DNA of 64,000 nt from Paucibacter sp. PLA-PC-4 (GTDB lineage: Bacteria; Pseudomonadota; Gammaproteobacteria; Burkholderiales; Burkholderiaceae_C). Below, in pieces: positions 17,571-25,830 of this stretch. The notes beneath the pieces were generated by a model. The model ran no database searches. It was not told where the DNA came from and saw only the letters and a list, made by a program, of their open reading frames with translations. Positions within the stretch are counted from its first letter, which is position 1; each line of letters opens with the position of its first letter. The position numbers and the translations under genes were made by a program. The stretch is from the NCBI RefSeq assembly GCF_026241155.1, contig NZ_JAPFGP010000011.1:62001-126000 (forward strand), in the 5' to 3' direction.

Positions 17571-19325
17571 ATGACAACCCACAATCGCATCCTCACCGGC
17601 TCCGCTTGCATCGGCAAGCTTAGTCTCCTCAGCCTTGCCATGCTCGCCCTGGGCGCGAACGCTGCGAGCAAGACCTACACGCTGGACGCCGACTTCTCAC
17701 TCGGGATTCTTGAGAATGTCAATTTCACCGCGCCCAATAGCAACCAGCTTCAGCTCAACTTGGTGGGGGTTGGATCCAAGTACATCTTCATTGCCAACCA
17801 TGATGAGGATTCGGTGTCCAAGTACGACACCGAACTCAACAAGGAAGTTGCGCGCTACAAGACCTATGCGGGGCCCCTGGGCAGCGGGGTAGGCGGCAAT
17901 CCATCGCGCATCGCGATCGATGTCGATGGCAATGCCTATGTGCTCAATCGCGAACCCGGCTCGGGCCAGCCGCCGCTGCTGGTCAAGGTCCTTGTCGACA
18001 CGGCGGTGGACCGCAACAGCAATGGCGTGATCGACAGCTCATCGGACCTGAACAACAACGGGGTCATCACGGCGGCCGAGATGAAGCCGATGTCGGCCAA
18101 CACGAACGCGGGTCTTGGCGATGAGCGCGTGGCCTGGGCCCAGCGCATCGGATCGGCGGGCAATACCTTTGGCCGGGCCTTGTGCATTGCTCCCGACGGC
18201 AAGCTCTGGGTCGGCATGTGGGATCAGGCGCGCTACTTCCGGGTCAACCCGACGGATGGCAGCCAAGCCGCTGTCGTCGGCGGTGTGGGTGGCCAGTATG
18301 TGCAGCTCAGTGGCTGGAACCCCTATGGCTGCACCGTGGACAAGAACGGTGTGCTGTGGAGTGCCACGCTGGGATCGGGCGGCTTGGGGCGGGTGGATAC
18401 CAACACCGGTGCGGCCAGCAATTTCCCCAACCCCTTCGGCTATGACTACGGCATTGCGCAAGGCAACGGCAAGATCTACCAGGCCAATCTGAGTGGCAAT
18501 GCATGGACTGCCTTCGACCCGGCGACCAATACCTTCAGCAGGCCGCCGACAGTGTCGTATTCCGGTTCCGGCATCGCGGTGGATGGCGCGGGCAACATCC
18601 TGTCAACCGACACCAGTGGCGTGGCCAAATTTTCACCCGATGGCACGCTGCTCTGGCAGAAAGGGCCTCAGCCCGGCGCGTCCTATTCGTACGGGGTCAT
18701 GGTCGACGGCAATAACGACGTCTGGGTCATGAATATCAGCAGCAACAACGTCTCCAAGTACCGCGGCACGGACGGGGCTTCACTGGGTGTGTTTCCCACC
18801 GGTGCGTTTCCCTACGTCTACACCGACGGCTCGGGCCTGACCACTAAGAACACCACCAACAACAAGCAAGGCACATGGACCGTCGTCTATGACAGTGGCG
18901 CCAGTGCGACGCCCTGGGGCAAGGTGAACTGGACGGACACGGTGCCCAGCGGCGCTGCGGTCGAAGTTTCCACGCGCAGCGCCGATGTGGCCGCGTCTCT
19001 TGATCTGCAGCCCTATGTGCCGATCAGCAAGAACGCGAGCTTTACAGGCAGTGGTCGGTATCTTCAGGTTCGCACTCGGCTGATTGCCAACGACAGCAAT
19101 CAGTCGCCGATCCTCTATGACTTGACGATCAACAGTGCCAACCAGAGCTGCGATATCGACCAAAACGGCGCCATCGACATCAGCGATGTCAACGCGATTC
19201 GCAGCAGCATCGGGCAGACCCCGGCGGCGGGCGATGCGCGAGACGCCAATGGCGACAACAAGATCACCATCAACGACGTGCGTATGTGCGTGATGAAGTG
19301 CAGCAAGCCGCAGTGCGCGCCCTGA
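17571..19325 (+). CDS. beta-propeller protein with C-terminal type I dockerin, cassette A
   Basis: A 584-residue exported protein. A signal peptide ends near LGANAASK. Residues ~35-420 are NHL/SMP-30-like propeller repeats (VDGNAYVLNREPG, APDGKLWVGMWD, VDGNNDVWVMN), with a Ca-binding insertion DRNSNGVIDSSSD. A further beta-rich region follows. Residues ~526-584 form a type I dockerin: two perfect 12-residue Ca loops (DIDQNGAIDISD and DANGDNKITIND) and a tail CVMKCSKPQC that could form disulfides. Dockerins bind cohesin domains; the next gene, 35 bp downstream, encodes a cohesin-like protein. GGAGG precedes the ATG at 17571. Confidence 0.85.
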   Translation: MTTHNRILTGSACIGKLSLLSLAMLALGANAASKTYTLDADFSLGILENVNFTAPNSNQLQLNLVGVGSKYIFIANHDEDSVSKYDTELNKEVARYKTYAGPLGSGVGGNPSRIAIDVDGNAYVLNREPGSGQPPLLVKVLVDTAVDRNSNGVIDSSSDLNNNGVITAAEMKPMSANTNAGLGDERVAWAQRIGSAGNTFGRALCIAPDGKLWVGMWDQARYFRVNPTDGSQAAVVGGVGGQYVQLSGWNPYGCTVDKNGVLWSATLGSGGLGRVDTNTGAASNFPNPFGYDYGIAQGNGKIYQANLSGNAWTAFDPATNTFSRPPTVSYSGSGIAVDGAGNILSTDTSGVAKFSPDGTLLWQKGPQPGASYSYGVMVDGNNDVWVMNISSNNVSKYRGTDGASLGVFPTGAFPYVYTDGSGLTTKNTTNNKQGTWTVVYDSGASATPWGKVNWTDTVPSGAAVEVSTRSADVAASLDLQPYVPISKNASFTGSGRYLQVRTRLIANDSNQSPILYDLTINSANQSCDIDQNGAIDISDVNAIRSSIGQTPAAGDARDANGDNKITINDVRMCVMKCSKPQCAP

Positions 19326-19973
19326 TGGGGATTCTCCCGTTCCAAACCAAGAGGTCAGTCATGAAAAACAAACTACTCAGCCTGGGGCTTGCCGCTGCCG
19401 CCTTGTTCGCGGGCTCGGCGGCGCAGGCAGCACCGGTTGTCAGCTTCTCGCCGTCGAGCCTGAGTGTGGCCGTGGGCGGCCCGTATCTGGTGGATGTCAA
19501 CATCAGCGGCCTGGGCGGGCAGATCGTCTCGGCGTTTGATCTGAACATCAAATACAACCCGGGGATCATCGGCTTCACCGGCTACACGCTGGGTGCAGGG
19601 CTCGGTGGCCCGTGGTTCAGTGCTGAAGCTTCGGTGCCGCCGATGGACTTCGGCGTGACGGCGTTCTCGCTGGAGGGCGACGATGACATTCTGGCCGGCG
19701 ACCAGACGGACGACGCCTTCACCTTGATGACGCTGAGCTTCAACGGTCTGAACGACGGTGTCTCGTTTCTGAGCTTTGGCAACAGTCCGGACTTCGAGAT
19801 CAATCTGGTGGGGCGTGAAGGGCTCAGCCTGGCCGATGTCAGCTATGGCCGGGCCTGTATCGCCGTGGGGCAGGGCAGTTGCGCCACGGTGTCCGAGCCG
19901 CAGTCCTATGCCTTGGTGGCCGTGGCCCTGGCGGGTGCTTTTGTGCCTGCGCTGCGGCGCCGGCGCCAGACAG
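19145..19973 (+). repeat. 829-bp near-identical block, copy A
   Basis: Covers the dockerin 3' end, the intergenic gap and nearly all of the cohesin-like gene. It matches 23469-24297 with no indels at a constant offset of 4324 bp; I count about 21 differences (about 97.5% identity). The flanking parts of the propeller genes are far more diverged. Confidence 0.9.
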
Positions 19974-19990
19974 GCGCCGCCTCCATTTGA
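19361..19990 (+). CDS. cohesin-like domain protein with PEP-CTERM anchor, cassette A
   Basis: A 209-residue exported protein. After the signal peptide (ending GSAAQA, about residue 23), residues ~25-170 resemble a cohesin fold: VSFSPSSLSVAVGG, VDVNISGLGG, SAFDLNIKYNP, then LMTLSFNGLNDG. The C-terminus is a PEP-CTERM sorting signal: SEP, a hydrophobic helix (ALVAVALAGAFVPAL) and RRRRQ. Exosortase would cut near SEP and attach or release the protein at the surface. Classical motifs have VPEP; here it is VSEP. The likely partner is the dockerin encoded immediately upstream. Cohesin assignment is by pattern, without a profile search. Confidence 0.75.
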   Translation: MKNKLLSLGLAAAALFAGSAAQAAPVVSFSPSSLSVAVGGPYLVDVNISGLGGQIVSAFDLNIKYNPGIIGFTGYTLGAGLGGPWFSAEASVPPMDFGVTAFSLEGDDDILAGDQTDDAFTLMTLSFNGLNDGVSFLSFGNSPDFEINLVGREGLSLADVSYGRACIAVGQGSCATVSEPQSYALVAVALAGAFVPALRRRRQTGAASI

Positions 19991-20022
19991 AATGGCGTAG
20001 GACTGACACAGACCCATAGTGC

Positions 20023-20053
20023 CCACCGCCCGCCGGGAAACGGCAGGCGGTGG
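20023..20053 (+). terminator. hairpin terminator after cassette A
   Basis: CCACCGCC-C-GCCG, GGAAA loop, CGGC-A-GGCGGTGG: a 12-bp stem with one mismatch, 33 bp after the cohesin stop, followed by a modest T-rich stretch. The rest of 19991-20398 holds the cassette B upstream region and no gene. Confidence 0.65.
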
Positions 20054-20249
20054 CTTGCGTTTGTTGGACCGTGCAGTGACTCGGCTGTAGCCAGACCTCG
20101 GATGCACGTATCAATCCGGTTGGTCTAGAAGTCTCACGTCATCCGGCGCTGCAACAGGCTCAGATCTCACCGTCTTTAGGACGCGTTGCCCCGTCGTTTC
20201 CGACCCCAGTGCCGGGGGAATTGATAACGCATTGCATTCATGCTGCGCT

Positions 20250-20291
20250 CCTAGGGGGAGCGGCGTGAATATCCCCCCGAACGCGGGGGAT
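20250..20291 (+). promoter_or_regulatory. conserved element upstream of cassette B
   Basis: CCTAGGGGG at 20250-20258, then a perfect inverted repeat ATCCCCC-CGAACGC-GGGGGAT at 20271-20291, 108 bp before the first gene. Order and spacing match the element before cassette A (21 versus 23 bp between parts). Confidence 0.45.
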
Positions 20292-20398
20292 TCGATGTCG
20301 GGTTTTGCCATTTCGGCAGTTGCCGGCGAAGGCTTCTGGTGAAAGTATTGGCTCCACGCGGCGGGCGCATATCGCCCAGACAAGCGAAGGAGCCAAAC

Positions 20399-20746
20399 AT
20401 GTCCCAATGGATTCTCGGCCTGGCCTCGGGCCTCCTGTGTTTGAGCCTGGGCGCCTATGCCCAGGCCCCCTCCACGGCCTCGACCACGGCCAGTCTCTCC
20501 GGCCCCTCAGTGCTGAAGACCGCGGAGCCTGCGGTGCTCAAAGGCCACGGCTTGCCGGCTGGCGCGGCGGTGACGGTCTTCGTTGCCGCGCCTGGCGGAC
20601 AGACGGCCGGCTACAGCGCTGTGGTCGACGGCAATGGGCAGTTGAGCTACCGCCTGGTCGCTTCTCAGCCCGGCAGCTACCGGGTCACGGTCGCCGACAC
20701 CGGTGGTCGCGCCCTGGCTCAGGCCACGGTCAACTTTGCCCAGTGA
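20399..20746 (+). CDS. small secreted Ig-like protein, cassette B
   Basis: A 115-residue exported protein, counterpart of the first gene of cassette A. The signal peptide ends near GAYAQA. The mature part shows the same strand pattern (LSGPSVLKTAEPAVLKGHGL, FVAAPGG, YRVTVADTGGRALA). GAAGGAG precedes the ATG at 20399. The TolB-like gene begins only 9 bp after its stop, so translation is probably coupled. Similarity to the cassette A protein is evident but moderate, unlike the near-identical cohesins. Confidence 0.65.
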   Translation: MSQWILGLASGLLCLSLGAYAQAPSTASTTASLSGPSVLKTAEPAVLKGHGLPAGAAVTVFVAAPGGQTAGYSAVVDGNGQLSYRLVASQPGSYRVTVADTGGRALAQATVNFAQ

Positions 20747-20755
20747 GGTCCAGCC

Positions 20756-21796
20756 ATGAAGCTGCAACGGTTCATGTCGCTACTCGCGGTGTTGGGTGCG
20801 GGGGCGGGTGCGGCCTCGGCCGCTACGGTGTCGGACGAATTGCTGGTGATCAGCAGCCGCAACGGGGCTGCCGAGCTCTATCACCTGCGCGAGCAAGGGC
20901 AGGATGTCGAGAAGATGCGAGGCGCGCAGCCGTCAGCGGTGTTTGATGCGCGCTGGTCTCCCGATGGCCGACAGGTCGCTTATGTCGCAGCGGCCGGGCC
21001 TTATGCGCACGTGTTTGTTCACGACATGCTCAGTGGCAGCCATCGACAACTGACCCAAGGCAATCATTTGAACGACAGTCCGCGCTGGTCGCCGGATGGT
21101 CGTCAACTGGTGTTCGTCAGTCACCGGGACGGCAACCAGAACATCTACCGCATGGATGCTGACGGAAAGAACCAGCAGCGCCTGACCGAGTATGCCGAAG
21201 ACGACGTGGAACCGGTCTGGTCGCCGGACGGCAAGCGCATCGCCTTCATGCGCAATGAGAACCGGCGCGATCTGTGGGTCATGAACGCTGACGGCAGTGA
21301 GGCACGCAACTTGACGCGCTCGCCAGGCCGCGATGACAGCCAGCCTCAGTTCACACCCGATGGACTGCGTGTGCTGTTCACCACCCGGCAAAACAGCGTC
21401 GCCGAGATCTTCTCGATCGCGCTGGATGGCAGCGACAGGCGTGCGCTGACCGACAACAAGTCCTTCAACTCGGCCCCGCGTTTCTCCCCCGATGGCCGTC
21501 ACTTGGCGTTTCTCAGCAATGCCGGCGGCGAGGGGGTGACCCGGCTGTGGGTCATGAACGCCGATGGCACGAAGCCGCGCCTGCTGAGCGACTCGAAGCT
21601 GGACGATATGTCGCCGGAATGGTCCGTCGATGGGCAACGCATCTACTTTGCCAGCACCCGCGAGGTGCGTACCTCCATCTACAGCGTCTCGTTGCAAGGG
21701 GGTAGCGTCGATCGCCTGACGCACGGCATCGGGCAGGACATGCTGCCCCAGGTGCGCCCGCGGGCTGCAGCGTCCCGCGTAGCCCAGGCTCGCTGA
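20756..21796 (+). CDS. TolB-like PD40 beta-propeller, cassette B
   Basis: A 346-residue exported protein with a signal peptide (about 1-22) and six or seven PD40 repeats (RWSPDGRQ, VWSPDGKRIAFMRNENRR, RFSPDGRHLAFLSNAGG). It parallels the cassette A TolB-like protein in size, position and repeat layout but differs in most residues. It lacks the TolB N-terminal domain and any sorting tail. It follows the Ig-like gene by 9 bp and precedes the dockerin gene by 59 bp. Confidence 0.8.
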   Translation: MKLQRFMSLLAVLGAGAGAASAATVSDELLVISSRNGAAELYHLREQGQDVEKMRGAQPSAVFDARWSPDGRQVAYVAAAGPYAHVFVHDMLSGSHRQLTQGNHLNDSPRWSPDGRQLVFVSHRDGNQNIYRMDADGKNQQRLTEYAEDDVEPVWSPDGKRIAFMRNENRRDLWVMNADGSEARNLTRSPGRDDSQPQFTPDGLRVLFTTRQNSVAEIFSIALDGSDRRALTDNKSFNSAPRFSPDGRHLAFLSNAGGEGVTRLWVMNADGTKPRLLSDSKLDDMSPEWSVDGQRIYFASTREVRTSIYSVSLQGGSVDRLTHGIGQDMLPQVRPRAAASRVAQAR

Positions 21797-21855
21797 GTTG
21801 ATGCCGGCGAAAGTCCACTCATTCATTGCGCCAGAACAACCATCAGGAGACCGTG

Positions 21856-23649
21856 ATGACACAACAAGTCCGTTTCCCGCAGGCCATGCAAAGCCTGCTT
21901 GCGGCCGCCATGCTGCTGCTTCCCTTGGCGCTATCGGCTGCGACCAAAACCTACACCACCGACACCGACTTTGATCTTGGTGCCTTGGACGGCGTGAACC
22001 ACGATGCGCCCAACAACAATCAGCTTCAGCTCAACCGCGTGGGCACCACCTTCCCGGTGCTGTGGATTGCCAACGCCGGCGAGGACACGGTGTCGAAGAT
22101 CGACACCAACAACAACAAGGAGGTCGCGCGCTACCGGACCGGCTTCGGTCCGTCGGGCCAGGCCGGCTTCGTCTCGCATCTGGGCAATGCCTATGCCGGG
22201 CCTGCTCCGTCGCGCACGGCGGTCGACATCCAGGGCAATGCCTATGTGCTGAATCGGCATTTCGACGGCAAGTCGGCCGTGCTGATCAAGATACTGGCCG
22301 AGGGTGGGATTGATCGCAATGGCAATGGCTCCATCGACACCTCGAACGATCTGAACAACAACGGCATCATCGCCGGCGCCGAAATCCTGCCGATGGCCGA
22401 CACCAATGGCAACGGCTACATCGACGCCGCCGAACTGCAAGACGAGCGCATTGCTTGGGCACGTCGCGTACCCGATGGCATTGCAGCCCCCTTGCGCAAC
22501 GGTGCGCTCGGGCGCTCGCTTTGCATCGCGCCGGACGGCAATCTATGGGTGGGCTTGTTCAATGACGGCACCTACTACAAGGTGGCCTCGTCCGACGGCA
22601 GCACCGTCAGCGGTCCGCACAGCATCGGGCTGACGCCTTATGGCTGCCTGGTCGATCGCAACGGCATTCTGTGGAGCGCAGATCTGGGCTCCAGACTGGG
22701 CAGGCTGGATACAAGCAACCCATCCAGCGTGGCGACCTTCTCATTCAGCATGTCGAATTACGGCATTGCGCTGGGCAATGACCGCGTCTACCTGGCGACT
22801 TACAGCGGCGCCAACGGCCGGCCATTTGCCCGGTTCAACCCTGCCACCAACAGCTTCGATACGCCCGCTGGTGCCAGCCACGGGGCACTGGGCGTGGCCG
22901 TCGACGGCAGCGGCAACGTCATCGCCGGCAACTACTCCTCGGGCGGCGTGACCAAGTTCGCCCCCGACGGCGCCGTGCTGTGGCAGCGGCCCGCGCAGGG
23001 TGGGACCGGCGAAGTTCGCGGCGTGGCGGTCGATGCGAATAACGATGTCTGGTTGATCCACCGCACCACGGCCAATATCTCCAAGTACCGTGGCAGCGAC
23101 GGCACGCCTTTGGGCGTCTTCCCGATCGGCAATGAGCCCTACACCTACAGCGACGCGGCCGGCTTTGCAGCCCGCAACATCACCAACAACACCGGCACTT
23201 GGACTGCGGTATTCGATGGCGGTGCGGCCGGGACAGCTTGGGGCAAGGTCAACTGGGCCGATCTGGTGCCTACCGGTGCGTCCATCGGCGTGCAGATCCG
23301 CAGCGCGGACTCCGTGGCTGGCTTGTCTTTGCTGGCATATCAGCCGGTCGGCAAGAACGTCCAGTTCGCCGCCAGTGGGCGCTACATCCAGATTCAGGCG
23401 CGACTCAATGCCAACACCGACGGTGACTCTCCGGTGCTTTATGACCTGACCGTCAACAGCAACAATTTGAGCTGCGATATCGACCAAAACGGCGCCATCG
23501 ACATCAGTGATGTCAACGCGATTCGCAGCAGCATCGGGCAGACCCCGGCGGCGGGCGATGCGCGCGACGCCAATGGCGACAACAAGATCACCATCAACGA
23601 CGTGCGGCTGTGCGTGATGAAGTGCAGCAAGCCGCAGTGCGCGCCCTGA
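21856..23649 (+). CDS. beta-propeller protein with C-terminal type I dockerin, cassette B
   Basis: A 597-residue exported protein, counterpart of the dockerin protein in cassette A. A signal peptide ends near LALSAATK. Propeller repeats follow (VDIQGNAYVLNRHFD, APDGNLWVGLFND, VDANNDVWLIH) with a longer EF-hand-like insertion than copy A (DTNGNGYIDAAE in addition to DRNGNGSIDTSND). Residues ~539-597 are the dockerin, identical to copy A except for one residue (RLCVM versus RMCVM). The propeller is diverged while the dockerin is not, which is the key oddity. AGGAGA precedes the ATG at 21856; the cohesin gene starts 35 bp downstream. Confidence 0.85.
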   Translation: MTQQVRFPQAMQSLLAAAMLLLPLALSAATKTYTTDTDFDLGALDGVNHDAPNNNQLQLNRVGTTFPVLWIANAGEDTVSKIDTNNNKEVARYRTGFGPSGQAGFVSHLGNAYAGPAPSRTAVDIQGNAYVLNRHFDGKSAVLIKILAEGGIDRNGNGSIDTSNDLNNNGIIAGAEILPMADTNGNGYIDAAELQDERIAWARRVPDGIAAPLRNGALGRSLCIAPDGNLWVGLFNDGTYYKVASSDGSTVSGPHSIGLTPYGCLVDRNGILWSADLGSRLGRLDTSNPSSVATFSFSMSNYGIALGNDRVYLATYSGANGRPFARFNPATNSFDTPAGASHGALGVAVDGSGNVIAGNYSSGGVTKFAPDGAVLWQRPAQGGTGEVRGVAVDANNDVWLIHRTTANISKYRGSDGTPLGVFPIGNEPYTYSDAAGFAARNITNNTGTWTAVFDGGAAGTAWGKVNWADLVPTGASIGVQIRSADSVAGLSLLAYQPVGKNVQFAASGRYIQIQARLNANTDGDSPVLYDLTVNSNNLSCDIDQNGAIDISDVNAIRSSIGQTPAAGDARDANGDNKITINDVRLCVMKCSKPQCAP

Positions 23650-24297
23650 TGGGCAGTCTCCCGTTCCAAACCAAGAGGTCAGTCATGAAAAACAAACTAC
23701 TCAGCCTAGGGCTTGCCGCTGCCGCCTTGTTCGCGGGCTCGGCGGCGCAGGCAGCACCCGTTGTCAGCTTTTCGCCGTCGAGCATGAGTGTGGCCGTGGG
23801 CGGCCCGTATCTGGTGGATGTCAACATCAGCGGCCTGGGCGGGCAGATCGTCTCGGCGTTTGATCTGAACATCAAATACAACCCGGCGATCGTCGGCTTC
23901 ACCGGCTACACGCTGGGCGCAGGGCTCGGTGGCCCGTGGTTCAGTGCTGAAGCTTCGGTGCCGCCGATGGACTTCGGCGTGACGGCGTTCTCGCTGGAGG
24001 GCGACGACGATGTTCTGGCTGGCGACCAGACGGACGACGCCTTCACCTTGATGACGCTGAGCTTCAACGGTCTGAACGACGGTGTCTCGTTTCTGAGCTT
24101 TGGCAACAGTCCGGACTTCGAGATCAATCTGGTGGGGCGTGAAGGGCTCAGCCTGGCCGATGTCAGCTACGGCCGGGCCTGTATCGCCGTGGGGCAGGGC
24201 AGTTGCGCCACGGTGTCCGAGCCGCAGTCCTATGCCTTGGTGGCCGTGGCACTGGCGGGTGCATTTGTGCCTGCGCTGCGGCGCCGGCGTCAGACAG
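23469..24297 (+). repeat. 829-bp near-identical block, copy B
   Basis: Partner of 19145-19973. Identity begins abruptly at GAGCTGCGATATCGAC inside the propeller-dockerin gene and ends within the cohesin gene's last codons, so both edges lie inside coding sequence. Confidence 0.9.
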
Positions 24298-24326
24298 CGC
24301 TGCGATCGAGTTCGGTCGCGAGTTGA
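23685..24326 (+). CDS. cohesin-like domain protein with PEP-CTERM anchor, cassette B
   Basis: A 213-residue protein nearly identical to the cassette A cohesin: I see four amino-acid changes in the shared part (SSM/SSL, AIV/GII, DDV/DDI). The signal peptide, cohesin-like domain and SEP-helix-RRRRQ sorting signal are all retained. Past RRRRQT the tails differ because the duplication ends there: this copy reads ALRSSSVAS. That tail lies after the cleavage and anchor region, so function should be unaffected. Confidence 0.75.
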   Translation: MKNKLLSLGLAAAALFAGSAAQAAPVVSFSPSSMSVAVGGPYLVDVNISGLGGQIVSAFDLNIKYNPAIVGFTGYTLGAGLGGPWFSAEASVPPMDFGVTAFSLEGDDDVLAGDQTDDAFTLMTLSFNGLNDGVSFLSFGNSPDFEINLVGREGLSLADVSYGRACIAVGQGSCATVSEPQSYALVAVALAGAFVPALRRRRQTALRSSSVAS

Positions 24327-25130
24327 AACAGGAGCAGTGAGGGGGCTCGCGTGACAGGCGGGCGCCAGTAGTAGTCGAACAGGCGGCTGCAGGGATTGAG
24401 CCGCTGCTGTGCCTTGTTTGATGGCACACGCTCTTCCACTGCGTTGCTACCGGGGACTGAGGGGCTGTTTTTGCGTGACCCGAGGTCCTGGGTGCGGGCC
24501 GCAAAGCTTGTCGGCAAGGCGGCGTGGTGACCGACGCTCTGGGCAAAATCCAAGGCCCGATTTGCAGTCCCGACCGACCGACCAGGCCTGGCAACGCCGC
24601 CTGGCGCAGATCGTTGTCGTCGCATGCGATCGACTGCCGCGGCAGCCGTGCAGGGCTCGGCAGAGTGGCTGCGCAGACGGCCGTTGGCGCCGCAGGCGAT
24701 GGGCTCGCTGCTGTCGATCTGCAAGAGCTTATGCGTCGGTGCGTTGGGCGGCACCGTATCGATCCGGCGCAGGTGATGCGCAGTCCGTACAGGCGGCACA
24801 ACGCATCGTCGAGCGAGGGGTTTTGACGTCGCATGCGGCGCGGGCCGCGGACCGGATCGGCCGAGATGGCGGTCTGCACCAGCAGGCGCAATTCGTTGCC
24901 TTGATTGCGTAGGCGGCGCAGCGTCACCACCCAGTCCTGCGGGGCCAGTCCCGGCGCTTGAGCTTCGTCGTTTGCGGGCACACGAAGCTCGTGGCTCAGC
25001 ACCGGGGGCCGCACGCTCAGGTGCTCGCGCTGCTGCAACCCATGGGATCAATCGCTTCTGGAGCGCGGGGGCTTGCCCCCGGGGGCGCTGCTCGCGCAGC
25101 GCTGGTGGCTTGCATTTCGGATAGTGAATG
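24327..25130. other. about 800 bp without a recognisable gene
   Basis: Long open frames exist on both strands (for example 24163-25038 minus) but have composition typical of antisense frames in GC-rich DNA and match no family I know. It marks the join between the duplicated cassettes and the mobilisation region and may contain decayed sequence. Confidence 0.4.
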
Positions 25131-25159
25131 GCGATGGTTTTTGGCCCAAAAATCATCGC
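25131..25159. promoter_or_regulatory. 29-bp palindrome before mob module 1
   Basis: GCGATG, G, TTTTT, a GGCCC-like centre, AAAAA, T, CATCGC: 14-bp arms with one mismatch. It ends 35 bp before the MobC-like start. An almost identical palindrome ends 35 bp before the second MobC-like gene. Either an autoregulatory operator or part of an oriT. Confidence 0.65.
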
Positions 25160-25194
25160 TCACTCTGCGCTGATTCGGTTGCATATTGGCGATC

Positions 25195-25830
25195 ATGGCC
25201 AAAGTGAGCAGGACCCGCCACGCTGCTGATGATGCCGCTCGTTCGACGACTCGGCACGAGTGCGTGTGGGTCAGGCTTCGCGGCCACGGTCCAGCGTTGA
25301 GTGTGGTCGCGCAGTCCCTGCAAGTGCCATTGACCACCCTGGCAAGTGCAGTCCTCACTGAGTGGCTGGAGGCACGTTGTGTTGCCGGCCTGGAGCAGGC
25401 TGCGGGTGATGATGCGGCCCCGTCGGACGACGCAATCACCAGGGTGAGTGTGCGCATGCCGACTCGCCATGCCGCGGAGCTGGCCTGCGAAGCGCGTTCG
25501 GCTGCGTTGACCAGGGGGAACTACGTGGCCCGGCTCATTGAGGGAGTGCCTGCTGCCTCTGTGACACCTGATCAACGCGAGAACCGGCTTGCGCTTGTAC
25601 GGTCCACAGCCGAGCTCGCTGCCAGGTCCGGCGACTTGCATGCCTTGATGCGAGCCATGCGCCAGAGCTCTTCGCCAGAGAAGGCTGCGTGCGACGCCGC
25701 AGTTGCTGAGCTGTCCAATTCCTTGAATCGGCATCTCGCAGTTGCGGCGCAGTTGATGGCATCGCTGACACCGTCGCAGCGGCAAGTTGCAGCCGATCTT
25801 GTTTCGCGGCGCCAAGGAGGGCTGACGTGA
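25195..25830 (+). CDS. MobC-like mobilisation accessory protein, module 1
   Basis: A 211-residue protein, mostly helical. The segment RVSVRMPTRHAAELACEARSA continuing to TRGNYVARLIEG has the ribbon-helix-helix-plus-helix look of MobC/relaxosome accessory proteins. Such proteins help the relaxase open the origin of transfer. The relaxase gene overlaps its stop codon (GTGA), which supports the assignment. A paralog at 27279-27905 shares the C-terminal half (LVRSTAELAARSGDLHALMRAM). The ATG at 25195 is preferred over a TTG nine bases earlier. Confidence 0.6.
   Translation: MAKVSRTRHAADDAARSTTRHECVWVRLRGHGPALSVVAQSLQVPLTTLASAVLTEWLEARCVAGLEQAAGDDAAPSDDAITRVSVRMPTRHAAELACEARSAALTRGNYVARLIEGVPAASVTPDQRENRLALVRSTAELAARSGDLHALMRAMRQSSSPEKAACDAAVAELSNSLNRHLAVAAQLMASLTPSQRQVAADLVSRRQGGLT

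Noticed and set aside
24163-25038. 291-codon minus-strand frame after cassette B
   Set aside because: Runs antisense into the cohesin gene; Ser/Arg/Pro-rich with no recognisable family.
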